This document shows positions 35,935 to 44,936 of a stretch of 64,000 nt of DNA, piece by piece. The notes beneath the pieces are model-generated. The model was not told where the DNA came from. It made no database searches and saw nothing but the letters and a program-made list of their open reading frames with translations. The translations under genes and the position numbers were made by a program. Origin of the DNA: Lysobacter gummosus (GTDB taxonomy: Bacteria > Pseudomonadota > Gammaproteobacteria > Xanthomonadales > Xanthomonadaceae); assembly GCF_001442805.1 (NCBI RefSeq), contig NZ_CP011131.1, positions 1,364,001-1,428,000 on the forward strand, written 5' to 3'. The stretch's first letter is position 1, and every line of letters begins with the position of its first letter.

Positions 35935-38079
35935 ATGCGGTGGGTGTGGATGTGGGCGGCGTTGATCGCGCCGTCGGTGGCGCTGGCACAGACCGCACAG
36001 GGCAATGAGGCGGGCGCGGCGACGTGCTTGGAACAGGCGGTGGTGCTGCCCGATCCGGCCGAATGCCTGCGCCGTTACCGGCGCGAGCCCGACGGTGACA
36101 TGCCGGCGACGCTGACGGCGTTGTACGAGCGCAGCGTCGAGCTGCAGAACAAAGGCGAATTCGCCGCCGCCGCGGCGGTGCTCGATTGCGCCGAGTCGGC
36201 CGCCGGCGCGCATCCGGCCGCGGCGATCGAACACGAGTTGCTGCGTCGCCGCGGCGTGCTCGATTACCGGCGCGAATGCCCGGCGCAGGCGCTGGAAAAA
36301 TTCAAGCGCGCGCTGAAGCTGGCCGAGCGCAACGAGGACCGCCCGGCGCAATCCAAGACCTGGAACAACATCGGTTCGGCGCTGCGCCGGCTCGGTGATT
36401 ACCGCGGCGCGCTGCAGGCGCTGATGACCAGCCTGGAGCTGCAGCGCGGCCTGCCGCAGGCCGAGGCCGGCAAGACCTTGAACAACATCGCCGACATCTA
36501 TCGCGACCTGGGCGAGAACGCCAACGCGATCCGTCACTACGATCAGGCCCGCGCCGAATTCCTGCGCGACGGCAACAAGGCCGAGGCCGGCCACGTGCTG
36601 TCGAGCCTGGGCGTGCTGGCGCTGAACAACGGCGAGCTGCAGCGCGGGGAAAGCCTGCTGACCCAGGCGCGCGACGAGCTGATCCAGGCCGGCGACAAGA
36701 AATACCTGATGCGCACCTACAGCGAACTCGGCCGCGCCGCGATCGAACGCGGCGATGTGGCCGCAGCCAAGCGCTGGACCGACAGCGGCCTGGCGATCGC
36801 GGCGCAAGACGCCAAGACCATCGTGCCGGCGCCGCTGCAATTGCAGGCCGCGCGCGGCGACCGCCTGCGCGGCCAGGCGCGCGCCGCTCAGCAGCGCATG
36901 AGCCAGGCCTTGAACGCATTGGCGGTGCAGGACAGCGATCGTCCGGACCTGCTGGCGGAACTGGCGCGCGACTTCGAAGCGCTGGGCGAATGGCCGCAGG
37001 CGATGGCCGCGCTGCGTGAATCCGAGGACGCCGCGCGCGCGCTGCGCGAGGCGCGTTACGACCGCGAGATGAAGTGGATGCAACTGCGTTTCGAAACCGC
37101 CGAACGCGACCGCACCATCGCCGCGCTGGCGACGCAGAACCAGGTGCGCGCGCTGAGCCTGAAGCAGCGCACGCTGGCGTTGTGGCTGACGGTGGTATCG
37201 GCGCTGGCGGCCTTGCTGGGGCTGACGGTGTTCTTCCTGCGCCGGCAGCATCGCGCGCGCGTGGCCGAAGCGGCGCGTCAGGCGCGCTTGGCGGAGGAGG
37301 TCGATTACTACCGCCGCGCCGCCGCCGAACTCGGCGTCGATCGCGCGCGCCTGCAGGCCGCGCTCGACAGCCGCGACGACGCGGTGCTGGTGCTCGATGC
37401 CGGCGGCCAGGTGCTGGCGGCCAACCGCAGCGCCGGCGAATTGCTGCAACCCTCGCAAGCCGCACCGCTGGCCGGACGCGCGTTCGGCGAACTGCTGGAC
37501 GAACCCGACGCCCTGCGTTTCGCCCAGGCGCTGGAGCATCTGGACGAATCCTCCGCGCCGCAGGGCTTCGATTTCAGACTCGGCGCGCAGGCCGAACCCC
37601 TGCGCGCGCAGCTCAGCGAAAGCGGGCAGGGCGAAGGCCTGATCGTGCTGGGGCTGAAATCCTCCGCCGCGCACGATGGCGCGACGACCGCGGGCGAAAA
37701 CGCCGGAGCCGATCCGTTGGGCGTGGAAGCGCCGGCGATGGCCGACGAAGAACTACGTTTGTCGTTCCGCCGCGCGCTGGTGGAACTGATGCTGGCGGTG
37801 GTCGAAGCCTGGGAACGCAGCACCGGCCAGGGCCGACTGGAACTGGCGGAAAAGAGCCGGATCTGGCGCGTCACCGTCGACGACGGCCGTCTGCGCGCAC
37901 GGGCGATGGAGCGTTACCTGAGCCTGTCCAAGCTGCCGCGCCAACCGCGCTGGCGCGACGTGCTGCGCTCGGGCTACTACGTCCTGGCCGAATGCGCGCT
38001 GGAGGAGCCGGTGCGCGACGAACTCCAGCGCCACGTCGATGCGGTGCTGGCCTATACACGACGCCACGCGCTGGTGTGA
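35935..38079 (+). CDS. TPR, transmembrane and PAS protein, 714 aa
   Basis: The ATG at 35935 gives a clean signal peptide (MRWVWMWAALIAPSVALAQ); the frame opens earlier with a low-complexity stretch. Residues about 60-370 are tetratricopeptide repeats (YGQ-like NNIGSALRRLGDYRGALQAL, NNIADIYRDLGENANAIRHY). A membrane helix (about 415-436) follows, then a coiled segment, a PAS-like domain (about 480-570: DDAVLVLDAGGQVLAANRSAG) and a conserved C-terminal domain (about 610-714) with WERSTGQGRLELAEKS and LPRQPRWRDVLR. This is a xanthomonad type of periplasmic-sensor protein without kinase or cyclase motifs. Its output is unknown. Confidence 0.7.
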   Translation: MRWVWMWAALIAPSVALAQTAQGNEAGAATCLEQAVVLPDPAECLRRYRREPDGDMPATLTALYERSVELQNKGEFAAAAAVLDCAESAAGAHPAAAIEHELLRRRGVLDYRRECPAQALEKFKRALKLAERNEDRPAQSKTWNNIGSALRRLGDYRGALQALMTSLELQRGLPQAEAGKTLNNIADIYRDLGENANAIRHYDQARAEFLRDGNKAEAGHVLSSLGVLALNNGELQRGESLLTQARDELIQAGDKKYLMRTYSELGRAAIERGDVAAAKRWTDSGLAIAAQDAKTIVPAPLQLQAARGDRLRGQARAAQQRMSQALNALAVQDSDRPDLLAELARDFEALGEWPQAMAALRESEDAARALREARYDREMKWMQLRFETAERDRTIAALATQNQVRALSLKQRTLALWLTVVSALAALLGLTVFFLRRQHRARVAEAARQARLAEEVDYYRRAAAELGVDRARLQAALDSRDDAVLVLDAGGQVLAANRSAGELLQPSQAAPLAGRAFGELLDEPDALRFAQALEHLDESSAPQGFDFRLGAQAEPLRAQLSESGQGEGLIVLGLKSSAAHDGATTAGENAGADPLGVEAPAMADEELRLSFRRALVELMLAVVEAWERSTGQGRLELAEKSRIWRVTVDDGRLRARAMERYLSLSKLPRQPRWRDVLRSGYYVLAECALEEPVRDELQRHVDAVLAYTRRHALV

Positions 38080-38135
38080 GCCCAGGCTGCCCCCGCAGGC
38101 GGGCGGCACACCGGCGCGTGGCGGCGCGGGGTTAC

Positions 38136-38579
38136 TCAGTGACCGCCGGCGACGGCCGACGGCTTGATCGGCGTATCGCTGGGAAGCTTGCAGTAGACGC
38201 AGCGGCCGACCAGATTCTGCGCACCGCGGCCGCTGAAGCTGTAGCCGCTGTGGTGGTACTGCACATCGTTGTAGACCGACGGCGAGATCACCTGCGGCGT
38301 GCTGCCGGGCGACTTGTCCTGGCAGTAGTTGGCGATCATCAAGGTCGCGATCGCCCAATGGTCATCGACGATGCCGCAACTGGTCGGCGTGCACATGCCG
38401 CCGCTGCCGCTGTGCAGCGCCTCGAACTGGGTCAGCTGGGTCGGGGTGAAGCTGAACGAGCCCGCGTCGATCACCTGCGCGCCCGGATCCAGACAGGCCG
38501 CGTCGTTGTCGTGAGCCGAAGTGGCGGTGCTGGCCACAAGCGCCGCGCACAGCGCCAGCGTCGCAAATAAGGTTTTCAT
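38136..38579 (-). CDS. small secreted cysteine-containing protein, 147 aa
   Basis: The ATG at 38579 gives a signal peptide (MKTLFATLALCAALVASTATSA), and AGGGG lies just before it. The mature part has six cysteines, including CTPTSC, an NYCQDK segment and a late GRCVYC motif of C-x2-C form. No family is recognised. It converges on the TPR gene. The start 40 codons further upstream in frame is rejected because it precedes the signal sequence. Confidence 0.65.
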   Translation of the reverse strand: MKTLFATLALCAALVASTATSAHDNDAACLDPGAQVIDAGSFSFTPTQLTQFEALHSGSGGMCTPTSCGIVDDHWAIATLMIANYCQDKSPGSTPQVISPSVYNDVQYHHSGYSFSGRGAQNLVGRCVYCKLPSDTPIKPSAVAGGH

Positions 38580-39783
38580 TATCGCCCCCTGTAGGCGAGT
38601 GATCAGGAGCGCCCAGCCTACGAACCCGCTCGGCGGCGCGTCCAAACAAATAGCGGGCACAAAGTGGGAACGTTTCCGGATGAACTTGCGTGCGGACACG
38701 ATCGGATTGTGATCGCGTTTGCGCTATGGGCCAGTGTGCCGTCGCATGGTGCTGGAAATCTTCCCATTTCGTCCCGGTTCGGTCCCACATCCTTCCTCGC
38801 AAAACGGCGCCGCGCAGCGGTAAATAAAGACGTCGCTGAAGCGCGGACATCGACCCGATCCGGACACGATCGAACGATGTTGCGCCGGCCAAGGAAGGCG
38901 AACACGTCATCGGTTTCCGTCGCGATCCGCTCCGGAAGGAACGCTCCCGGAAGGAGCGGGGCACGGCGGCTCATCGGATCGCGCCCCGGGCCGCACCGGG
39001 GCGCGGTTCGCTGAGGTCGGCTAGGGAAGGCCCGGGTCCCGGGAACGGACCCGGCAACATCCGCCGCGCATGCGGCGGGTGCGAAACCATCGGGTTCGGC
39101 GCGCGATCGCGTCGTCCGCGGCTCCATCGCGAGCCTCACGGGCGGACCGCGCGAATGCGCCGGACCGGTTGGGCATAGGGATATGCAGCCCGCCCCGTAT
39201 CGGCACGGATGCCGCTGCGGTCGGTCATGCGGCGCTTGCAGCGCGGCGTTGGCGGGTGCGGTCAGTCCGACGGGGGAGCCAGCGGGCTGGACGCCGCGGG
39301 CTATGGCGTATCAGGACGCCATAGCCCGCGATTGGATTGGCGAGGCATATCGCACTGCATGTTCGGATGGACGACGGCGCAAGGCCGTCGCGCGCGATCG
39401 CGTCGGCGAATCCCGGACTGCTTCGAATTCCGACTCCGGTCACTTATTACTTTTCGTTGCGCTCGATGTGCGCAGCGCGTCGTCGCGTGTCCGCCGCATT
39501 CGCCGCGCGTGCATCGCGCCTGTGACGCAGTTCGCGCTCGGCTTCGCGTACGCCGCGAATGTACCCGCCGCGACCCGCGCAGGCCCGATTCGATCCCGAC
39601 TCCTTCCTCGTAAATCGCCGCGACGCGTCGGTAAATGATCGATGTCGGCGGCGCTCTTCTATCGCATCGACGCTTCGCACATCGCCCCGCGCATGTCGCC
39701 GAAGTCGCCCAAAAGCGCCGCGGACCATACACGACTCAGGTTCGAGTCCTTTCACTCCATTCACTCCAAGGAATCGCAACGCA
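38580..39783. other. 1.2-kb gene-free region with a hairpin and a degenerate duplication
   Basis: No coding frame here looks like a protein. Short, mutually shifted ATs and many CGATCG-like words occur. Two similar stretches, 38776-38835 and 39585-39646, both read TTCCTCG(C/T)AAA ... CGGTAAAT and look like a degenerate duplication. A perfect hairpin stands at 39295-39330. Decayed genes or non-coding RNA are possible. Confidence 0.5.
39295..39330. repeat. perfect 15-bp stem, 6-nt loop hairpin
   Basis: Arms CGCGGGCTATGGCGT and ACGCCATAGCCCGCG are exact complements around ATCAGG. No T run follows on either strand, and no gene lies within 450 bases. It may be the end of a non-coding RNA, a protein-binding palindrome or a relic of a mobile element. 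Confidence 0.85.
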
Positions 39784-40509
39784 ATGGATATCAAGCATTC
39801 GATCGCCAAGCATGGAACGCGCATGGGCCGCTGGATCGGCGTGGCGCTGTTGGCCGGAGCCTGCGCGCCCGCGCTGGCCGGCAACCCGATGGACACGGTC
39901 GGCGCGGAACACAACGCATATCTGGGCTGCCTGGTCGCGCAGAGCGACAACGGCACGCGCAAGGGCAGCTTGCTGGAAGACGTGGTGGATCTGTGCGGCT
40001 ACCGTCCGGAAGGTTCGCGCGAGGAATTCATCGCCACCTACGCCCCGTACATGCCGACCCAGCGCGACCTGCGCTTCGGCGAGCGCGTCGCGCCGTTCCG
40101 CAAGTATTTCGATACGCGCGAAGCCGCGTTCCTGGATCGCATCGATCGCGCCTTGTCCACCGACGCGCAATCGGCGGCCGAGATCGACGCGCAGCTGGCC
40201 AAGATCGAAAACGAAGCGATCGTCCAGCTCGACCCGAAGAGCCAGGGCGGCCAGGCCGTGCTCGCCGGCCTGAGCACCGCGCGCCATTCGCTGGAATTCT
40301 GGAACAAGCGCTATGACGTCGAAGCCGACGCCGGTCAGGTCCAGCACGCCCGGCGCAAGTGGTGGCAGGTCGTGCTGCAGGTCATCACCGTGGTCGGCGC
40401 CGACGTGGGTTGCGCGGTCGGCGTGAGCGCGATCCCGGGCGGCGCGGTCGCGGCCGGTGCCGCGTCGGCCGCATGTTCGGGCGGCGTCGAAGAGCTGTGG
40501 GGCAATTGA
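39784..40509 (+). CDS. secreted protein of unknown function with Gly/Ala-rich C-terminus, 241 aa
   Basis: The ATG at 39784 follows AAGGAA and gives a long signal sequence ending near APALA. Residues 35-190 are charged and helical, with no recognised domain (YLGCLVAQSDNGTRK, FRKYFDTREAAFLDRIDRAL). The last 40 residues are hydrophobic and rich in Gly, Ala and Val with two cysteines (GADVGCAVGVSAIPGGAVAA), then EELWGN. This resembles the hydrophobic ends of some bacteriocins, but no immunity or export gene is adjacent. A good terminator follows. Confidence 0.6.
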   Translation: MDIKHSIAKHGTRMGRWIGVALLAGACAPALAGNPMDTVGAEHNAYLGCLVAQSDNGTRKGSLLEDVVDLCGYRPEGSREEFIATYAPYMPTQRDLRFGERVAPFRKYFDTREAAFLDRIDRALSTDAQSAAEIDAQLAKIENEAIVQLDPKSQGGQAVLAGLSTARHSLEFWNKRYDVEADAGQVQHARRKWWQVVLQVITVVGADVGCAVGVSAIPGGAVAAGAASAACSGGVEELWGN

Positions 40510-40572
40510 TCGACGCATCGATCCGCACGATGCGGACATCGGCCCGATCATGAGCCGATAGTCGTGCAACGT

Positions 40573-40609
40573 CTCCGCGCCGGCAGGAATGGTCGGCGCG
40601 GAGATTTTT
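40573..40609 (+). terminator. intrinsic terminator after the secreted protein gene
   Basis: Stem CTCCGCGCC / GGCGCGGAG with a 13-base loop followed by ATTTTTG. It ends the rightward transcript before the convergent FAD oxidoreductase gene. Confidence 0.85.
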
Positions 40610-40637
40610 GCGTCGTGTTGTTGCGGTCTCGAATTTT

Positions 40638-41795
40638 TCAGGCCGCCGACCGGCGCACCGCACCGTAGCGGCCATCGACGATTTCTTCCGCCAGCCCGAA
40701 GCTCAAGGTCATGCCCAGTCCGCCGCCGCCAATGGCGTTGACGATGGTCACGCCCGGCGCCGGCTCGGCGACGAATTCGCTGCTGCCGTCGGTGAGCTTG
40801 GGATAGATGCCGTGCCAGGTCTGGATCACGCGCGGATCGGGCAGGCGCAGGAACCGGCCCAGGTAATCCAGCACCTTGGCGTTGATGCTGTGCTCGTCGA
40901 ACGGGTCGTGCGTATGCGCGTAGGCGTGCGAGTCGCCGATGGTGATTTCGCCGCGGCCGTTCTGCGCCGCCATCACGTGGATGCCCAGTTCGATCAGTTC
41001 GCCGAACTGTTCCTGATAGCGCGCGCGCAGCGGCGCCACGTCGGCGGCCTGCTGGAAGCCGGCGTAATGCACCAGCGACAAGCCGCCGCACAGCGCCGAG
41101 CCCAGGCGGAAACCGTCCGGCTGCGCCGCCAGCCGCATCATCTGCAGCTTGCAGCGGGTCAGCGGCGCCGCCGCATACACCTGCGGATACAACTGTTCGA
41201 AGTCAGGGCCGTTGCACACGAACACCCGGTCGGCCTCGAAGCGGCGCGCGCCCGAATGCGCGCGTCCGCTTTCCACCGCGGTCACCGGCGTGCGCCAATG
41301 AAATTCCACGCCGTAGCGTTCGTGCAGATAGCCCGGCAGCGCAGCCAGGGCCTGGCGCGGATCGACGATCATCTCGTCGCGGTTGAACAGCGCGCCGCGC
41401 AGGTTCTCGCCGACCAGCGCCGGCGAGATCGCCAGCGCCGCGTCGCGATCGAGCAGCGAACACGGACGCAGCGAACGGTTGGAGGCCGCGTATTGTTCCA
41501 GCACCTCCCATTCGTCTTGCTCGTAGGCCATGTGCAGCGAGCCGCAGGGGTCGTGCCAGAGCTTGGCGCCGTCGATAACTTCTTGCCAGATCGCGCGCGA
41601 ACGCAGGGCGCGCTCGTAGGCGGCACCGTTGGTCACGCCGATCGGCCAGATCATGCCGAAGTTGCGCACCGAAGCGCCGACCGCGCGGTCGTAGCGTTCC
41701 AGGACGGTGACGCGGTGGCCGCGCACGGCGAGCGCGCGGGCGATGGACAGGCCGACGATGCCGGCGCCGATGACGAGAGCGGATTCGGATTTCAT
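40638..41795 (-). CDS. FAD-dependent aminophosphonate oxidoreductase candidate, 385 aa
   Basis: A DAO-type fold begins with the dinucleotide motif VIGAGIVGLSIARAL and the family segment GASVRNFGMIWPIG. The sequence fits the TIGR03364 group, which is defined by its association with phosphonatase-like hydrolases. Related enzymes (PbfC/PbfD, from memory) oxidise 2-aminoethylphosphonate or its N-methyl form to phosphonoacetaldehyde. Here it is the third gene of an operon with such a hydrolase and a transporter, 21 bases after the latter. It could replace the missing transaminase PhnW. Confidence 0.82.
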   Translation of the reverse strand: MKSESALVIGAGIVGLSIARALAVRGHRVTVLERYDRAVGASVRNFGMIWPIGVTNGAAYERALRSRAIWQEVIDGAKLWHDPCGSLHMAYEQDEWEVLEQYAASNRSLRPCSLLDRDAALAISPALVGENLRGALFNRDEMIVDPRQALAALPGYLHERYGVEFHWRTPVTAVESGRAHSGARRFEADRVFVCNGPDFEQLYPQVYAAAPLTRCKLQMMRLAAQPDGFRLGSALCGGLSLVHYAGFQQAADVAPLRARYQEQFGELIELGIHVMAAQNGRGEITIGDSHAYAHTHDPFDEHSINAKVLDYLGRFLRLPDPRVIQTWHGIYPKLTDGSSEFVAEPAPGVTIVNAIGGGGLGMTLSFGLAEEIVDGRYGAVRRSAA

Positions 41796-41816
41796 GGACG
41801 ATGCGTTGGCGAAAGT

Positions 41817-43112
41817 TCAGATGGGCGCGAGCGTCGGCGCGCTGGAGCGGCGCGTCGCGCGATGATGGAAATATACCGCCGACAGCAGCAGGCAGGCGCC
41901 GCCGAGCGCGGCCAGGGCCAGCACGGTCTGGGCGAAGAATTGCGTCCACGACAGCTGCAGGCCGGAGAATTCCTTCGTCAGCAGCACCGCGACGCTGCCC
42001 AGATAGCCGAAGGCATCCGACAGATACATCAGGAAACCGACGTTGCCGGCGACGCGGAAGGTCGCGATCAATCGTTCGTAGAACACGCAGTTGAACGGCA
42101 CATAGGCCAGGTACAGGCCGAATCCGACCAACGCCAGCCACCACAGCGGCGGCAACGTGCCGGACTGGAACGCGAGCGTGCTGACACCGGCGACGGCGAG
42201 GCCGGCGAACATCAGCCCGTGCAGCGCCATCAGGCCGCGCAGGTTGTCGCGGAACCACGTCAGCCCAGCGGTCAACGCGAGCACCGCCAAGGCGATGGGC
42301 GTCTCGATCAACGCGAACACGCCCGCATTGCCGCCGTAGCCCAGATCGTTGAACAGCTCGGCCTCGAAGTTGTCGCGAAAGTCGCGCACCACGGTCAGCG
42401 CCACGTAGCACAGGATCATCAGCGCCAATCCCGGCAGGAACCGGCGCACGAAGGCGCGCCGCTCGTTGCGGTTCATCGGCAGGCGCTCGCTGCGTTCGCG
42501 GCGATCGTCGGCGTCGGGCTCGGGGATGCGTTCGAGGAAATGCAGCGCGATCACCAGCGGCGGCAGGAACAACAGCCCGGTCAGGAACGGCATCCAGAAT
42601 TCGCTCACCCCCGTCAGCAGCAGCCACTTGCCGACGCTTTTGACGATGCCCGAGGCCATGATGAAACTCGACGCCAGGATCGCGCCCATCGCCTCGGTGG
42701 TGCGGCGGCCTTCCAGATAGCTGAACACCAGGCCCCAGACCATGCCCAGCGGCAGGCCGTTGAGGAACAGGAACGGGATATTCCACGGCGCCGGCACCAG
42801 GGCGAAGCCGAGCAAAGCCAGCCACGCCACGCCGATCAACATCAGCAGCAGGCGCGCGCGGCGGTCGCGGCGCAGTCCGCCGATCACGCCGATGCCGATG
42901 AACTTGCTGCACATGTAGCCCAGGATCTGCGCGACCACCAGCCACACTTTGTAATCGACATCCAGCCATTGCTGGCCCTGGAACGACGCGGCCGCGAACG
43001 GTTTGCGGAACGCGTACATGCACGCGTAGGTGACCAGCGCCGCGCCGCCGGCGAGCAGGGTCACCTGCCACTGGCGCATGCCCTCGCCGGTGTGGGCGCG
43101 CACGCGCTTCAT
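41817..43112 (-). CDS. DUF5690-type major facilitator transporter, 431 aa
   Basis: Twelve predicted helices begin with WQVTLLAGGAALVTYACMYAFRKP (first helix and loop) and continue through LEGRRTTEAMGAILASSF to the end. The pattern fits the DUF5690 branch of the MFS, related to organophosphate antiporters. It should import the substrate of the operon, presumably an aminophosphonate. The start overlaps the hydrolase stop as ATGA. An upstream frame extension belongs to the hydrolase strand shadow. Confidence 0.82.
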   Translation of the reverse strand: MKRVRAHTGEGMRQWQVTLLAGGAALVTYACMYAFRKPFAAASFQGQQWLDVDYKVWLVVAQILGYMCSKFIGIGVIGGLRRDRRARLLLMLIGVAWLALLGFALVPAPWNIPFLFLNGLPLGMVWGLVFSYLEGRRTTEAMGAILASSFIMASGIVKSVGKWLLLTGVSEFWMPFLTGLLFLPPLVIALHFLERIPEPDADDRRERSERLPMNRNERRAFVRRFLPGLALMILCYVALTVVRDFRDNFEAELFNDLGYGGNAGVFALIETPIALAVLALTAGLTWFRDNLRGLMALHGLMFAGLAVAGVSTLAFQSGTLPPLWWLALVGFGLYLAYVPFNCVFYERLIATFRVAGNVGFLMYLSDAFGYLGSVAVLLTKEFSGLQLSWTQFFAQTVLALAALGGACLLLSAVYFHHRATRRSSAPTLAPI

Positions 43113-43798
43113 GCCGCGGCGTTGCGCGCGCCGTCGGCGAGGCCGAGCAGCGCCGGCAGTTCGAACAAGGAATCGATGATGCGGTCGGGCCGGTATGGCT
43201 CCAGTTCGGCGCGGGTGAAGGCGCCGGTGGTGACCGACACTACCAATCCGGTCCTGGCGTTGCGGCCTTCGCCGATATCGACTTCGGTGTCGCCGACCTT
43301 GACCAGTTGCGCCGGATCGTCGATGGCGAACCGCTGCATCAAGGCCTGCGCCATGTCCGGCGCGGGCCGGCCTTGGGCGACTTCGTCGCTGGCGATCAGC
43401 GCGTCGATGCGATCGGCCCAGCGCAGGCGCTCGATGATGGCGTCGGCGATGTCGCGCGAGAAACCGGTGTTGAGCGCGACCTTGATGCCGTTGGCGCGCA
43501 GCAGGGCGAAGATCGATTCCGCGCCCGGCAGCGGTTCGATGCCCGGCCATTCGCGATAGCACACCAGCATGCGCTGGACGAAATCTTCGTGGATCGCCTT
43601 GACCGCCGCGTCGCTGGCCCGATCGCCGAGCAGACGCGCGATCGCCAGCGGCTTGGGATAGCCCATCAGCGGCCGACAGGCCTCGTGGTCGATCGGATGG
43701 CCGGCGGCGGTCATCGCGCCGACGAAAGCCTGGGCGACGAAGCCCGGATCCGACACGGTGGTGCCGGCGATATCGAACAAGGCGAGACGGTAGGTCAT
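43109..43798 (-). CDS. phosphonatase-like HAD hydrolase (PhnX-like), 229 aa
   Basis: The HAD nucleophile motif is LALFDIAGTTVSDPG, near-identical to PhnX/TIGR03351 enzymes, and the later motif is VKVGDTEVDIGEGRNA. Classical PhnX cleaves phosphonoacetaldehyde using a lysine in the cap; the cap here has GYPKPLAIARLL, where that lysine may lie, but the alignment is not certain. It is the first gene of the leftward operon. The operator-like site lies 86 bases before the start. Confidence 0.85.
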   Translation of the reverse strand: MTYRLALFDIAGTTVSDPGFVAQAFVGAMTAAGHPIDHEACRPLMGYPKPLAIARLLGDRASDAAVKAIHEDFVQRMLVCYREWPGIEPLPGAESIFALLRANGIKVALNTGFSRDIADAIIERLRWADRIDALIASDEVAQGRPAPDMAQALMQRFAIDDPAQLVKVGDTEVDIGEGRNARTGLVVSVTTGAFTRAELEPYRPDRIIDSLFELPALLGLADGARNAAA

Positions 43799-43883
43799 GA
43801 CGGCCGGAAGCGCTGAGGAACAGGCGTCCAGCTTGGGCGGCGAGCGCAACCCGGTGATGACAGGGCGGGGACAACCGGGTGGA

Positions 43884-43894
43884 CCTGTCTAGTC
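43884..43894 (-). promoter_or_regulatory. putative PhnF operator before the aminophosphonate operon
   Basis: CCTGTCTAGTC is preceded by GGA and followed by GGTCC, and wider arms ACAACCGG / CCGGTTGT frame it. This is the best-formed dyad of the four copies. It lies 86 bases before the hydrolase ATG. Confidence 0.75.
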
Positions 43895-43996
43895 GGTCCG
43901 GTTGTGTTCAGGGTTCCACGGCCGCCCCGGCCGGGTTCGGTGCAGATAGCTCGCGCGGCTACCGCCCGGGGCGATGTCGATACGTTCTAGGGCCGC

Positions 43997-44404
43997 TCAG
44001 AACGCCAAGCGCGAGCGCAACTGCGCCACATCCGCCTGCCACGCGGCGAAGTCGTCGGTTTCCGCCCACAGCTCGCGCAGTTCCGATTCCGGGCCGAGGA
44101 TACGATCGATCGCGCTGACCGCGTCGGCGATCAAGGCCGCGTCCGGCGACGGCCGCATCTTCGAAATCCAGATCATCAACTCTTCCTGCTTGCGCGCGGC
44201 GCCCGAGGGCCGGCCGATGGCGGCGGCGATCAGCTCGCCCGCGGCGATGCCCGCGCAGGCTTCGGGCGCTTCCAATTGTTCCTCCGCCTCCAGCACCGCG
44301 GCGATGGTTTCGCGCACCAGCGCCAGACTCTGATGGTCGCCCAACTCGTCCAGCCAATCGGCGGCGTCGTCGTTCTCGAAACTGCCAAAACCCCACGCGC
44401 CCAT
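43997..44404 (-). CDS. DUF4259 protein, 135 aa
   Basis: The opening MGAWGFGSFENDDAADWLDEL and the late WISKMRPSP ... LWAETDDFAAW segment match DUF4259, small cytoplasmic proteins of unknown role. It stands alone, with its own spacer of about 75 bases from the next gene. No phosphonate link is evident beyond position. Confidence 0.85.
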   Translation of the reverse strand: MGAWGFGSFENDDAADWLDELGDHQSLALVRETIAAVLEAEEQLEAPEACAGIAAGELIAAAIGRPSGAARKQEELMIWISKMRPSPDAALIADAVSAIDRILGPESELRELWAETDDFAAWQADVAQLRSRLAF

Positions 44405-44481
44405 GTCTCGCTCCTTACTGCCAATGAAATATCGCTGATGAGTCGGCGAGCGGCCGCCGCGGTCGCGGCGAGCCGATGCGC

Positions 44482-44910
44482 TCAGGATCGTGCCTGGAAC
44501 AATGCCTTCACCGAAGGCCGTCCCAACACGATGAAAGTGAATACGCCCAGCGTCGTGCCCAGCGGAACCGACAGGCAGGTCAGGCCGGCGACGACCTGGC
44601 AGAAGCCCAGGCCGCGACGGTCGCGCAGGCGCCGCGCGGTGGCGAAATGCAGCGCCGCGAACAGCAGGGACAACAGCGCGACGAACGCGCAGAAGCCGAC
44701 GATCATGTTGATGAACGCCTGCGGCGGCGCCGAACTCGCGTTCGAGGCCTGGTCCATGCTGAACATGCTCGACATCATCGCGCCGTACAGCGCGATGAAG
44801 CCGATCGACAACAGGTCGAGTGCGGCGAACACGTAATAGACGATGCTGAGGATCTGCAGATGCGAAGCGTCTTCGGCGTTGGCCGTCGCACGCGGGTCGG
44901 TCTGGGACAT
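44482..44910 (-). CDS. four-helix membrane protein, tandem paralogue 3, 142 aa
   Basis: Four hydrophobic helices start near residue 20 (LQILSIVYYVFAALDLLSIGF). The ATG at 44910 has AGGAG upstream; the ATG at 44940 overlaps the previous gene as ATGA and is the alternative. The closing SVKALFQARS is shared in form with the next two genes. The function is unknown. Confidence 0.7.
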   Translation of the reverse strand: MSQTDPRATANAEDASHLQILSIVYYVFAALDLLSIGFIALYGAMMSSMFSMDQASNASSAPPQAFINMIVGFCAFVALLSLLFAALHFATARRLRDRRGLGFCQVVAGLTCLSVPLGTTLGVFTFIVLGRPSVKALFQARS

Positions 44911-44936
44911 TCCGGTGTCTCCTGTGGAGGGCGCGC

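Noticed and set aside
40608..43559. A 983-codon rightward frame opposite the FAD/transporter/hydrolase operon
   Set aside because: It is rich in Arg, Gln and Ala and opposite three well-identified genes; GC-driven antisense frames of this kind occur all over the window.
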